Of a stretch of DNA of 64,000 nucleotides, positions 40,051 through 51,497 are shown one piece after another (the stretch's first letter is position 1; the number at the start of each line of letters is the position of its first letter). The notes under the pieces are model-generated. The model did not search any database and had not been told where the DNA came from. It was given only the letters and a program-made list of their open reading frames with translations. The DNA comes from Xylaria sp. FL1777. Its lineage: Eukaryota; Ascomycota; Sordariomycetes; Xylariales; Xylariaceae. Position numbers and translations under genes: made by a program. Where the stretch lies: the NCBI GenBank assembly GCA_022578965.1, contig MU400570.1:1-64000 (forward strand), written 5' to 3'.

Positions 40051-42118
40051 CGCAATAATTGGTTAGATAGATGATGCTTGAATGGGAAGCGGCCGCAGTC
40101 AGATGACCTGCTCTCATCTAAACAACTTGCTTCCCGTCATATAGGCAAAACGTAAAGTAAACAACTGCTGACGCCTGTCCCAGACTTGCCTCGGGCATGG
40201 CTCATGACATGCGGCGTGGCTGATTCGGCGAGGCTCGCGAATTATAGAGATAGTAGGGAGTCTAAGTCATAGCGCGCAAACGTGCCATGCCATTTCCACG
40301 TCAAGATATATCAACGAGGGAAGAGGTTGCGGGGTGTTTCTTGTTTCAATTGGCTCAAAAGAGCTTCGAGACGACCTATCCAATGACCTACCCCTCGGTG
40401 ATGCCCCCTTAGATAGTTGTAACCGTATACTCCTTCTACCGTCACCCGTAGCGATCTAAGCCGGAGTAGCAATGGAAATTCGTATCTCATGTCCGCATCT
40501 ACCATCTTCCCACTCCATCGAAGACGCCTGATTAATTTCCATTAATATGTCGTCAAGGCGTCATAACGTGGAGGCGGGGTTATAGATCTTGCTTGGCTCC
40601 CTGCTTATGCGACCTGATCCACACGCATTACTGTCTCGCCTCTCCCTGTATTACTCTCTCCCTGTTGTGCGGGCCTTGTTGGTACGCCATCCAAAGCTAC
40701 AGAAAACCGTCATCTACCCGATCAGCGATGGTTTATCCCGGCGTCTCGACGCCAAGACCCCTTCGAGATAGGAGAATGGTGGTGTGGACTAGACCTGTCC
40801 TTCCGTTCCCGATCCAACGCCTTGCACCAGAACATTGTATGAACCCCCCAAAAAGAGGTAGGCAACTCTGTGGGAGAGAAAACCTGACCGGACCGCCACC
40901 GTACTTGGAAAGTAAGAGTTTTTTGCTGTATGGATGACCAAAAAAACTCGGACGCTCTGAAGTTTGCTCTTGTTTGAGACCAATAGGTCATCAATCTAGA
41001 AGCCTATTTGTTTGTGTAATGTGACAACACTGCCATCAGCCGACTGAGCTTTGTGTCAGCCGCATAATGGACATTGGCCGGGCTGGACAATATAGCGCTC
41101 GTGTGGTCCTCTCGGGCACGCGGTCTTACGACTTCCATCCATAGAAGTGCGAAAGAAATGCGTGCCCGGGTCCAGACAAGACGTGTATATGTAGTAGTTC
41201 TTGGTAAAGTCGCACATTGTGAGCGGCCTTGAAGACACGGTTATGGTTGAAGAGTGACTGCGGCTAGTGAGCCTCATCTCCCGTATGGAAACGGGGTAAC
41301 AGGGGGCGGACACGGCGCACGTACCTCGAAGATGTGAAAACGCGGAGGCGGGCCTGGGCACCAATTCGCGATGTAGACTGTGATAACCGCGGTTCGTAGT
41401 GAGAAGGAGCGTTGGGGTGTAGCTGGAGATAGGAGATGGTGATGGCATGCCTTGAATCCTTTATATGTATATACTCAGTCGAGAGAGCTGCCGGGGCTAA
41501 GAAGACAGAGATGAAGGGATGATACAAGGCTTCCCTGTCTTAGCCCAGAGGGAAGAGTGGGCAAGCTACGTATGGGAGTCATACTATGTACAACGCAGCC
41601 GAAGCATAATAGAACGCATCATACGGTAGAAGTAGGACCCAATTTATCCATCGACAAGAAAAACCCAGGTATGAGGCCTTTAGGGGACATCGTGCGTGCG
41701 TGTAGTGTAGGTAGACCGCATACATTGGACGTCCTATAGCAAGCTTCGGATGGGGTGTTCGATGCCTGGTCCAAGAGACAGGACCTGCACATAATGGACA
41801 TGGGGTTCCAGCGAGGCCTGTCCCTGTCGGCGAGGAGCCATGGCGGAGAACGGGTTGGCACGTATGATGTCGAGGAAGACAAGACCATCGACCATTGTGA
41901 GGACAACGCGAACCCGGTCTAGGTGTGACAGACGGGGGGAACTACTGTATGCTACGGTGCAGAGGGGCTTAAGCAACCAATATCTGGCTCTATAAGATCA
42001 CCGTCGAGGGGAATTGCCGTGTTTTCGGCCGTGACCAGGGTGTGCGGTCGCGGTTCTGGGAGCGAGAGAGAGAGGCTCGGGTGGAACACGACGATTTGTT
42101 CGAGAGATGCGTTGTAAG

Positions 42119-42146
42119 GCGATACGATACGATACGACACGATACG
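42119..42146. repeat. (GATAC)n pentanucleotide microsatellite
   Basis: Five GATAC/GACAC units in tandem within the gene-free stretch. Confidence 0.7.
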
Positions 42147-45100
42147 GTGGGACTTTGTTGCGCCAGAGCAGGTGGGCAAGATCAGAGACGACCTGGGACT
42201 GTGTGTAGGCAGGTACCTAACAGATAAATTCTGTGCACAGGAAGGTAGATCAGTAGGTAGGGGTAGCCCACCGCGCAGGTCACGGCAACATGGGAACATG
42301 GGAACATGGCGCTACGGAAGGTGAGCAGAAAGGTACCGAAAGGGGACAAGAACAAGAATGATAGGCAAAAAACAGCGAGGGGTCGATCCCTGGTGAAGCC
42401 AGCACCCCTGCCCTACCGCATGCATGGTGTACTGTAATAGCCTGCCTATCATGTAAGTAGGTAGCGGTGGACCGTGTACCGACCTGGGAAGCCGTAGCAG
42501 TAGCAGTACGGTATGCTACGCATACAGGCGGTGGGTACGTCCCTGATGTCGTCTGTCTTAATAATACATATGTCCCTAGCTGGGTACCTAAAGACATGTA
42601 GGTACGGTTCGGTAGGTATTCACTCCAGCACCGAGATGATGGTCTCTCGGATATGTTTGCAGCCGCGTCAACCCGACGGCGATGCTGCATGGGCAAGGGA
42701 CAGCGGCATGAGGTTCGTGATCGCAAGTCATACAACTAACTAGCTGAAAAGTACGCAGTTTGCACAAGATGTGTGTTTCGTGCGCTGATCGGCTCCTACA
42801 TATGAATTGCTGCAAGTTAACGTTAACAAGACTAGTCTACCAGTCTACTTACACTAATTCGACACCAGTCTCGGGACTGTCGGCCCTACCCACCTCCCAA
42901 CTGTGGTGTAGGTTAGGTAGGCAGACATACGCAGTACAGCAGCGCAGCAGCAGCTAACCTAACCTACCTACCGATATTAGGTAGGTACCTAGGTAGGCTA
43001 TTGTACACGTAGGCCGGCGAGTCAGGTACGAGGTAGGAGGTTGGCAGGTGCACTGATCTGATCATTCTACCTCCAAGTGAACATAGTATACGCATATGTA
43101 AGGCACCTAGCCTAATAAAAAAATTACTATATGTAAGCGTGCCAGCTAGCTATCACCACCTTTCGACAAACACGCTATGCTAAGGTGCTAGGTATGCATT
43201 ACAATTACCCAGCAAATCTCGCAACATCGACCATACTAGCGCATCACCAGCTATATAAGACGTGAAAATCATAAGACCGGAGCAATTCCTCCCCACCCAT
43301 CTACATGTGTCTCCCTCGGTATACCGAGCATACTGCACAGAACATCGGAAAAGGCGCTGCAAGACTAGTTGCCAAGTTGCTGACGGCGACCTGAGGCATG
43401 ACAGGCGATGGCAATGCGAAGTCCCGTCATTCCTCCCCATCGACTCTCAGGCCGCGTTCCATCACATACCCTGTAAGGCATATGTGCCTGTTGTAGGTAA
43501 AATCAGGGTCGCAGCATGCAGGCCTGGCACCTGTCCGTCCCACCGACTTGGTCACTTACAAAGTTACGTAAGAATCGCTCACCGCACGTCTGCTGCAGTC
43601 AGTGCATAGGGCATCGGGAATCCGCAGCGACGAGCCTAGACGGACACTACTTGGGTAGGTAGGCTTTGAGGGTTCTAGAACATATCGCGGGGCCTCAGGC
43701 GCTATTTCTAACCTCAAGAGGCTACAGAGGTTATCCATGCATAATATATGTAAAAGGGTATATGTAAAAGACTAGGTACGCACACGCAGTATAACTCTTT
43801 AAGCGCCTTACATATAGCATATGGCGGGAGCGGACGCAAGACCCCCAACGCTGTCGTTGCAAGCTGACAAGGAACAACACGTAGGTGATAATGCGGCTCT
43901 TCTATAATGCAACTCCGCGCCCAACATCCATCCTCTCCACGGCGCCTAAACCAGCTTCCCACGAACTGGCGGCGGGCCTACATCATCACGCCTCGCATGT
44001 ATGCCAAGTTGACTGCTTTAGTGTGTATAATGTTACATATATTTCGTATGTTATCACTCTCCCCCCTTCTCAGCTCATGTAATGTAGCCACCCGAGTGGG
44101 ACCTACTCATGAAGAGACCTGCATGCAGCAAATCTGCCTAGATGCCTATTTACGTAGCGTAGCTACTTGCTTACTTACTCTCTTGCTTCCAAGGCAGTTG
44201 TCGAGTGGCACGCTTCTTGTTTCGCCTCGCCACCGCAGACACAGCTGTCGCTTACGTGATGCTTGGACAATTTAGCCATCGTCGCCTAAGTATGGATTGT
44301 GGTACACGGCAGCCCGACTTGGGGGAGAAGCTGTTTATTTTAACTATATATCTCGGCTAGCCGCAGTAAGCGCCTCATACGCGATAATTCAAAAAATTTG
44401 GGTGCTCTTAAGCCGCACGGTATACGTGTAGTTGCAGGGATATAAAAAAGTACCTACACTAGGTAGGTCGCCAAGGTACGGTACCTAAAATCCATCTGTC
44501 ACGATCTAGGACCCGGTAAGGCACATCCTAGTCGAATCTTGGAAAGGGAAAAAAAATGCCTGCAGATACAGGGAAAGAAAGATAACAAGAGACCTTTGCA
44601 CCAGCCTTGTGTCTTTCTGCCGTTTTCGTCGTCCGCGTCGTCGTGGTCGAGGAACGTGTAAAAACCACGCAGCTAGACCAACACGATACCATACATCACA
44701 TCTAACTGGTATGCGCCACCTCGACATCAGAACCAGACTATCAATGAGGATGGCGATGTGTTTCTTGGGCCACGTACTCTCGCTTATCTTGATCGTAGGA
44801 CTGCATGTCTACCCTACAGGATGCATGTAAGAGACTTACTTAGGGCCTGCATGTTGCATAGGTAAGGAAGATCAGCTAGTCTTCTCGATGCAGTCACGGT
44901 TGCTTTGTTCTAGAAACTTTCTAGCCTCATCACGACAACACGCCAAAGGGCCCGCTGACTATTTGACGAGTGCCTGACGTACCCCTATGGGAGTCTTGGG
45001 AGCTGAAAGCATCATCACAGAGGTCCGTGGCGGTATACGCCATATCTGCTGATTGGATTGGATTGTGGGAGTCCTACCAGGGCCCGTCCTCGCGTATAAC

Positions 45101-45928
45101 TCGCTAAACTAGGTCTTGACATATACCTGGTCCAATACAAGGACAGATTTTGGATCCCGTTTGTAGGAATGTGGTGATTGTTTCGGGCCGTCTGCGCACG
45201 GCCTCGTGTGACGGCAGATCTCAACATGGGCACTCTGTGATCGGAATAACCCATGCTCGGAATGGCGAGATCCTAGGTTAGGGCATGCCGCTGCCCTGGT
45301 CGAGATATATGAACACTCTCACATTGCATCTCCAGAGAGCGATCCTCTGCCACAAACCCCACACGATGTAGTATGGGAAGTCGCCTCCTCTGCTCGTAGC
45401 CGATGGGTGTAGAAGTCAACCTTGTTAGCGTAACCTCTCGGCTCATTCCCCGAGCACACAGACGTGTCTTAACCCGGACAGGCCCTGGAGTGTCAACTAG
45501 ATAACCCACCAAAGAACGGGGAGAACAGCTGGCATAGGGTAGAATCCTTCTTCCTCTTTTCCCTCGTATACGCAACCTCTTTGCCCAGTTGGGAGGGTAA
45601 AGGTGACTTGCTATTGGTCTGATAGCGGTGACGATGCCAATACCTACTACACCACGATTGTAGAAATCGATTGTAAAATCACGCAGCTGGGCTATCGCCT
45701 GAGAGGGATTTTTCAAGCCAAGAACAGCGGTGTCGGGTAACACAATTCCATATCGGTGAACACTACCAAATCCAAATTAAATTACATTTTATTTTACCTT
45801 TTTTTTCACCACAGTTACCCTTCGTATTCTTTTCCTGCCCTCACAACCTCTCTCAAGCCATTCCCGATTACTTATTACAAATACCTCTCATCCTAACTTC
45901 AATAAACCACCGCATAACCACGGCTTCC

Positions 45929-46702
45929 TCACAACATCGCCAAGGCAGCAAGTAGACCACCGCAAAGGCCAGCACCAAGCCCCGACGCAGCCACGTTCGG
46001 CGTAGCCGTCGCGCCGGGGGCTTCCGTGACGGTCGGGGTCGGGGTCGCCGTCGTGGTCGGCGTGCTGGTCCCCCCCGACGACGACGGCGACGGCGACGGC
46101 GACGCGGACGCGGTGGAGGCGCAGGTCACGGACTGCGGGAGGTCCGTGACCCCGACGGTGGCGCAGAAGTTCCGGGCGAAGTTGACGGCCTGCGTCTGGT
46201 CGTCGGCGTCGCAGACGCCGGCCAGACAGCACGCGATGCCGCTGATGAAGCTGTCGCTCGCGCAGATGCACTTGGCGTCGAGCCGCGCGCAGTCCCCGAT
46301 CTGGTTGCCTGTCGTGTACTGCGCCAGACAGTTCTTCTGCGGAGAGGGGGGCGCGGGGGAGGGCGCTGGCGTTAGCTTGGGTCCGCCTATCAAAGGAAAT
46401 GGAATAAAATGAAATTAAATGAAATGAAATGAAATGGAAGGGAAGGTAAGGAAATGCCGGAAATGGGATGGCTTACTGCGCAATCTGGGAGCGCGCCGAG
46501 GTCCTGTTGCACAAAGAGTCAGTTAAATGGTCGGTTATAGGTGGATGATATTTGGGATTTGGTAGGTAGTGTAGGAGGGGTAAGTGTAGAAAACCGTTAA
46601 TTGGACGACGCATATTGCTCGTCCGTAGGAGGGAGACTCTAGATTACTAACCTGAGCGACGACGGCGCTGACGAGAGCAAAAATAATGGTGCCGAATTTC
46701 AT
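45929..46702 (-). CDS. CFEM-domain GPI-anchored cell-surface protein, 161 aa, three exons
   Basis: Exons run 46702-46652, 46503-46477 and 46336-45929, with donors GTTAGT and GTAAGC and acceptors CAG, all in phase 0. Exon 1 encodes only a 17-residue signal peptide (MKFGTIIFALVSAVVAQ). The 27-nt exon 2 opens the CFEM domain, and exon 3 carries the rest. The CFEM cysteines are at 25, 29, 42, 49, 51, 63, 68 and 84 (Cys62 is extra), and Asp46 sits three residues before Cys49, the position of the haem-iron ligand in characterised CFEM proteins. A Ser/Thr/Pro-rich stalk and a C-terminal small-residue hydrophobic tail after an Asn-Val-Ala-Ala-Ser stretch predict a GPI anchor. Family roles include haem and iron uptake, adhesion and effector function. 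An alternative exon 3 acceptor upstream would insert about 13 Pro/Ser-rich residues. Confidence 0.92.
46411..46436. repeat. (GAAAT)n pentanucleotide repeat in intron 2 of the CFEM gene
   Basis: Five GAAAT-like units on the plus strand, lying within the second intron (46337-46476) and giving a pyrimidine-rich tract upstream of the acceptor on the coding strand. Confidence 0.65.
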
Positions 46703-48533
46703 GATTGCTAGTTTACTATGAGGGGTAGAGTAAGATGGTAGGTAAGGTTAGATAGATGGATGTCTACAGGTGCGTAAGGATGCACTGCATATCTTCTCGA
46801 AGAAGCCGGCGAGTGTCAGACCTCGGTATGTGTAATGGTTCACAAAAGGAGACATCTAAGGCTAACAATCGAAACTACATACCTACATAGCTTACTTACA
46901 TACCTCACTCGACTAGGTAGATTTCCCCACGATTTCTTCCCCATGATTCACCGGCAGTAGGGCACCTAAGGGAATGTGACAGTTCCCAAATCGGAAATGC
47001 CAAGCGCGATCATTCGATGGTGGCTTAGGAATACTTACCGAATCGGGAACCATCCAGGCGTATCAAATAATTTAAGGTTTAGAAAACCTCCATCAACGGA
47101 AGAAGTCAAGAGCTTACGGGCCCTAGATTGGTGAACAAGCAAGTACCTACTACCTAGGCTAGATAGCATGATTTTCTTCTTGTCTCAGGTGATCCCTTTT
47201 TTAAGTAGTTTTGAGCGATGCTATCCAATGCCAGCTTGCTACCGGCAGTCTGTGCCGAAGAAAAAGATGAAAAATACATGTACCTAGGTAGAGCTAAACA
47301 AGGTCTCAATCAGTACGTCTGTTAAATCTCCACATCAAATACTCATGCAAGGGCCGTGCACGAGGGAAAGGAGTATACCGGTCCTACTTCCTGAGTAGAC
47401 TATTTATTAGCTGATAATTAGCTGGAATGAGCATCAGACCTGTTGCACGCCCCCCACCCTCAGTTTCAATAGTATTACTTAATAAACAGGCTTTGCATGG
47501 CAGATGCTATAAACAACACCAACCCATTACGTTATATAACATAGCTATCATCATCCTCGGTAGTGGCATCGGCGGGGTATGGGAGGAATTAATCATGCGT
47601 GCAGGGATGAGCTCCGTTTTATCATCGTGGTTTATTATATCACTTACTCTCTGAGCAAGATAAACCGGCGATCTTTAGACAATGATATAGGTTGGGATAG
47701 GGTAGTTGGAATGCAAGCCACCTTTTTTTAGAAATGCGTGATCACTCGAGGGAGAAACAGGAGTATACGTATATCCCGGCCGGCAAAATCTAATAGCTCC
47801 TACAAACATATAGATGTTCCCAGTACGGTACCTATACTATTTCGTCATCTTACTTGCATAGAACTGACGAACGATTGCAGATCCGAAGGCCTGCTCAAGT
47901 TACACAGACTTACAACCTCAGCTGATTCAATTCCTAGGTAGATGTTGGTAGATGTTGGTTGTGAGACAAAGTGCCGTGTAAACTAGAGGTAATCTAGACA
48001 TTGTAGATCTGGACCTCATCACTCGAGTTTCAAGGGATCTTGGTTCCAAGACTTGGCCTTGCATTGATGAATTAATTAACAGCCTTATCATCTGGTCCCC
48101 AGTTATATGAGGCAGTGCCAATTCAATAAGTCACGAGTCCCTTGCTTGTCGCCTTGAGGTTAGTTTATAAGTTTGCAACCATGGGAATACCTTTCAAGGT
48201 TGATATAAAACAAGCTAAGCAAATGATATGTATCGCGACGGGGGTGAGACAGTTCACCTGACCTCAAGTGAATACAACTGCCGTCAACATTTACTGGCTA
48301 GGCGCAATTCCGATACAGTTCTGAGACTAGCAAATCTGGGTGCTTTGCTAATAAGGTTCAGTCCATCTCGGTATCGTTCATGCACCCCGCAGAGAGCTTC
48401 GGGGGGGTACTTGAGGGGACCTCCAGATACCTCGAGGAAACATCCATCACTACCCAAGTACTAATCCTTGGACATCAACTCGAAACTGCAAACCATGTCC
48501 TAAGGAAAGGACAACCGACCCCGTGTTTTCGAG
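46703..48533. other. Divergent intergenic region between the CFEM and MFS genes
   Basis: This 1.8-kb stretch is upstream of both genes, which are transcribed away from each other, so it holds both promoters. Short frames exist but none is convincing. TACCTAGGTA-type motifs occur at about 47150 and 47283. No specific regulatory site can be named. Confidence 0.5.
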
Positions 48534-50831
48534 ATGGGGTTAGGCATCCTAGCAGTCCCAGGCCATGTACCAGGTGAGAATGAATGCACTATGCGAATCG
48601 CCAACCGTCCGCACCCGAAGGTTGGTAGAGACGCCTGACGTCCATTGGCTATTGACATGGTGTCGTCAAACCAGGCACGACGCGATACTTCGATGACCCA
48701 GATCGACCCCAGATCGCTGACACCGGCGATGCCCGCGGCCTGAAGTGTGATCGCAGCGGTCCCATCCCCATTATACTGGTAAGACAAGAAGAAAAGAGCG
48801 AGAGGGGCCTTCCCAGTCGTCCCCATGATGATACCGGGAATATGGAAAGGGGGCGAGAGGAGAGGAGAGAAGAGAAGGGCAAAATTGATTCGCGCTCGTT
48901 ACTGAGAAAAAGTCGTGATAGAATCCCCAGCCCTCTGACGACCCCAACGACCCGCTGAATTGGCCGCTCTGGCGACGTGATGTCATCACCTTCATCCTCT
49001 CGCTGACAGCCATCTTCGCAACCGCTCTGGGGCCCATCCTCGCCGCCAACACGCTGACACTATCGGTGTGGTTCTCGTTGAACTTCACCTACATCGCTGT
49101 GTTAACCGGCTACTTCCTCCTCGGTGTGGGCGTCGCTGGCATCTTCTTCGTGCCTTCTGGTCGGATATGGGGCAAACGACATCTGTTCATCGTCGGGTTG
49201 CTCATTCTGGTTGGCACGAGCGCATGGGGCGGCGCCGTGGGACACAATTACACCAGTCTGCTATGGGCACGCATTATCCAGGGTGTCGGCACCGCGCCGT
49301 TTGAAGGTCTCTTAAATGCTGCTGTGGGAGACATGTATTTTGTTCATGTCAGTCACATTAACCCCCAGTCTCCAAATGCGAACGAAGGATGACGCGCTCA
49401 CTTTAGATGGCAACTTACAACAGCAACGAGGCAAACGCATGGCCTTCACCAACTTGGCTGTCTTCGGCGGCGCATTTTTCACACCTATCCTCGTCGGAAA
49501 GATCACGCACACAATTAAATGGTGGTGGACCTTCAATCTGATCTCTATCTTCTGCGCCGCATCGCTGATCGCTGTGTTCTTGTTCTGCCCTGAAACCGCC
49601 TATCGACGCGATGCAAGATTAAACACAGACATCGTCAGCTTCGCCAGCTCAGAAGATCCCAATGCCAATGACGAGGAAAAGACGACCACGGGTCAACAGG
49701 GGGTACCGAGCGCCGCTACATTCCAGCGAATCCCACCGAAGAAGACATTCGTGCAGTCACTAGCGCTCTTCGACGGTCGGAAGACGGATGATAACTTTGT
49801 CAAACTTCTGTTCCGCCCGTTCCCACTCTTCGCACAGCCGGCATTCTTATGGGCCGCCCTGATACAAGGGACGATGATCGGATGGACCGTGTTTATCGGC
49901 GTCATCTTGGCCGCCATCTTCCTCGGTCCACCCCTTTTCTGGGATGAGGTCCAAACCGGATACGCCTATGTAGGGCCGTTCGTGGGGGCCTTGCTCGGGT
50001 TCTTCACCGCGGGCATTATCGCCGACTGGTCGGCGAAGGCCCTCACACGTTTGAATGGCGGAATCTACGAGCCGGAATTCCGCCTCGTGCTCGTCATTCC
50101 ACAGCTCATGTTCGGTGTGACGGGCCTCTTCGGATTTGCTGTCACGGCTCAGGGGACTTTGGAGGGCCAGTTCCACGTACGTCGTACTCAATATCCATCG
50201 TATTGTCCGCAGTTACCAGCTCTTGAGAGCTGGTTTTCTTCAGGATGCACCATAGCGCTTCGAATACATCGGGCTCTAGCCAACCAGTCATCTAACTAAA
50301 TCGGTAGTGGATTGCCCCGATCATATTCTTCGGCTTCGAGGTAGCCGGCACTGTAATCGGTGCTGTAGCGAGCTCTCTGTATATCGTCGATGCGTACCGT
50401 AAGTGACTCTCGCCCTTGCTCTTTCCAGTAGAAGTAGTAGTTCGTAGGCTGGAATCGATCATCTGATATGTGAGAGCTCGTTGTGCAGGTGACCTCGCTA
50501 TAGAAGGCTTCACATGCCTCATCATCTTCAAGAACATGTTCAGCTTCGGCTTGACATTCAAAGCCTACGACTGGCTCACACACAGCGGCATCAGGGAGGT
50601 CTTCTTCGCACTCGGAGCCGTGCAGATCGTCATCTGCTTGTTGAGCGTGCCAATGTGTAAGTTCACTCCTAACGTTCTTACTGATACCATTACCCCCATT
50701 TCTTATGGTCTTGCCTCTGCCGTTCGTTCACTTTTGGCTTATGATATTCTCGTGTAACAGATATCTTTGGGAAACGAAACCGGGATTTCTTCCATCGTCA
50801 TGATCTATTGAGGATGTTTGGGCTAAGGTAA
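48534..50831 (+). CDS. Major facilitator superfamily transporter, 550 aa, seven exons
   Basis: Exons are 48534-48573, 48675-48778, 48922-49347, 49424-50176, 50308-50398, 50489-50656 and 50761-50831. All introns are GT-AG, the phases agree throughout, and the total is 1653 nt ending in TAA. The N-terminus carries the Asp-Asp-Pro-Asn-Asp-Pro-Leu-Asn-Trp-Pro motif that precedes helix 1 in a large group of fungal MFS proteins. The loop after helix 2 has the Gly-Arg-x-x-Gly-Lys-Arg signature of motif A. About 12 hydrophobic helices are visible, with a charged central loop (about residues 255-300), and the protein ends in a basic cytoplasmic tail (residues about 528-550). The role is proton-driven uptake or efflux of a small molecule at the plasma membrane; the substrate cannot be inferred. 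The 40-nt first exon was chosen because it gives an ATG and joins in phase. Confidence 0.93.
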
Positions 50832-51497
50832 TTGGGTAAATTGGGAAAATTGATTCGTCATCTAGGGTTTTGCAGCGGATATGTGCCCTTTCTAAAAGCG
50901 ACGTTGTTAGATATGATAGTTTGTTTTATATCTGACTGATTAATCACGCGTCTTTCTCAGGTTTGTGTCACATATTGGTAGTATGTCCTAACCTTTTAGT
51001 AATTATCTTTAATATTAGCTTACACACCTCGGCGCTTGCAGAGAGCCATCTTTATTTTGTAATAATTTACCATGAGCGACTAGATTGCGGGACTTTAAGT
51101 AATAGGTAGTTAGGAAAGTCTTTATAAAAAATCTAACGGTATTTTGTTGTATGTATAAGATGATCCTCACTGATACTCTATACGATTCTTGTATTACTTA
51201 TTTGGGCGTCTTTTTCTAGGTATTGGCAGACTATATAGCAATGCTGTCTGTACATTACACACATTATATCCTGACTCGTGGCTAGTATAGATAGATGGAT
51301 GGATAGATAGAAAACATCCATCCTAAATCGGTATAATTATTGGTCAAATCGTCCCCAAAAAATTTTTACGCTTGATAATCTTCCCTTTTTGGGGTTGTTT
51401 TGGTTTCTGCTTTAGATTCTTTTTTACTTATTTAGACAACTTAACTTTTTATTTATTTCTTTCTTTCTTTTTCATTTTCTTTTCCTTTTAATATTAA
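50832..51497. other. Convergent intergenic region, 3' ends of the MFS and phosphatase-like genes
   Basis: AT-richer, non-coding sequence between two genes that converge. It includes a GATA/GATG tetranucleotide tract at about 51288-51312 and T-rich stretches near 51410-51490. Both transcripts probably end here. Confidence 0.55.

Larger units (their letters stand above)
36370..45928. other. 9.5-kb stretch with no recognisable gene
   Basis: Composition is ordinary, without the transition decay seen to the left. Many short frames exist, but none shows a domain, a plausible signal sequence or splice-consistent continuation. The stretch holds simple repeats: GGA-rich at 37530-37570, trinucleotide tracts at 38779-38875, (GATAC)n at 42119-42146 and many TACCTAGGTA-type motifs, densest around 42900-43060. 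A palindrome-bearing segment near 39840-40050 is listed separately. It may contain non-coding RNA or genes with many short exons that were not resolved. Confidence 0.6.

Noticed and set aside
42370..42400. T-arm-like GGGGTCGATCCC motif suggesting a tRNA
   Set aside because: No acceptor, D or anticodon stem can be built at the required distances.
45273..45743. Minus-strand frame of 156 codons
   Set aside because: It starts at GTG rather than ATG, has no domain or compositional sign of coding, and no convincing splice partners.
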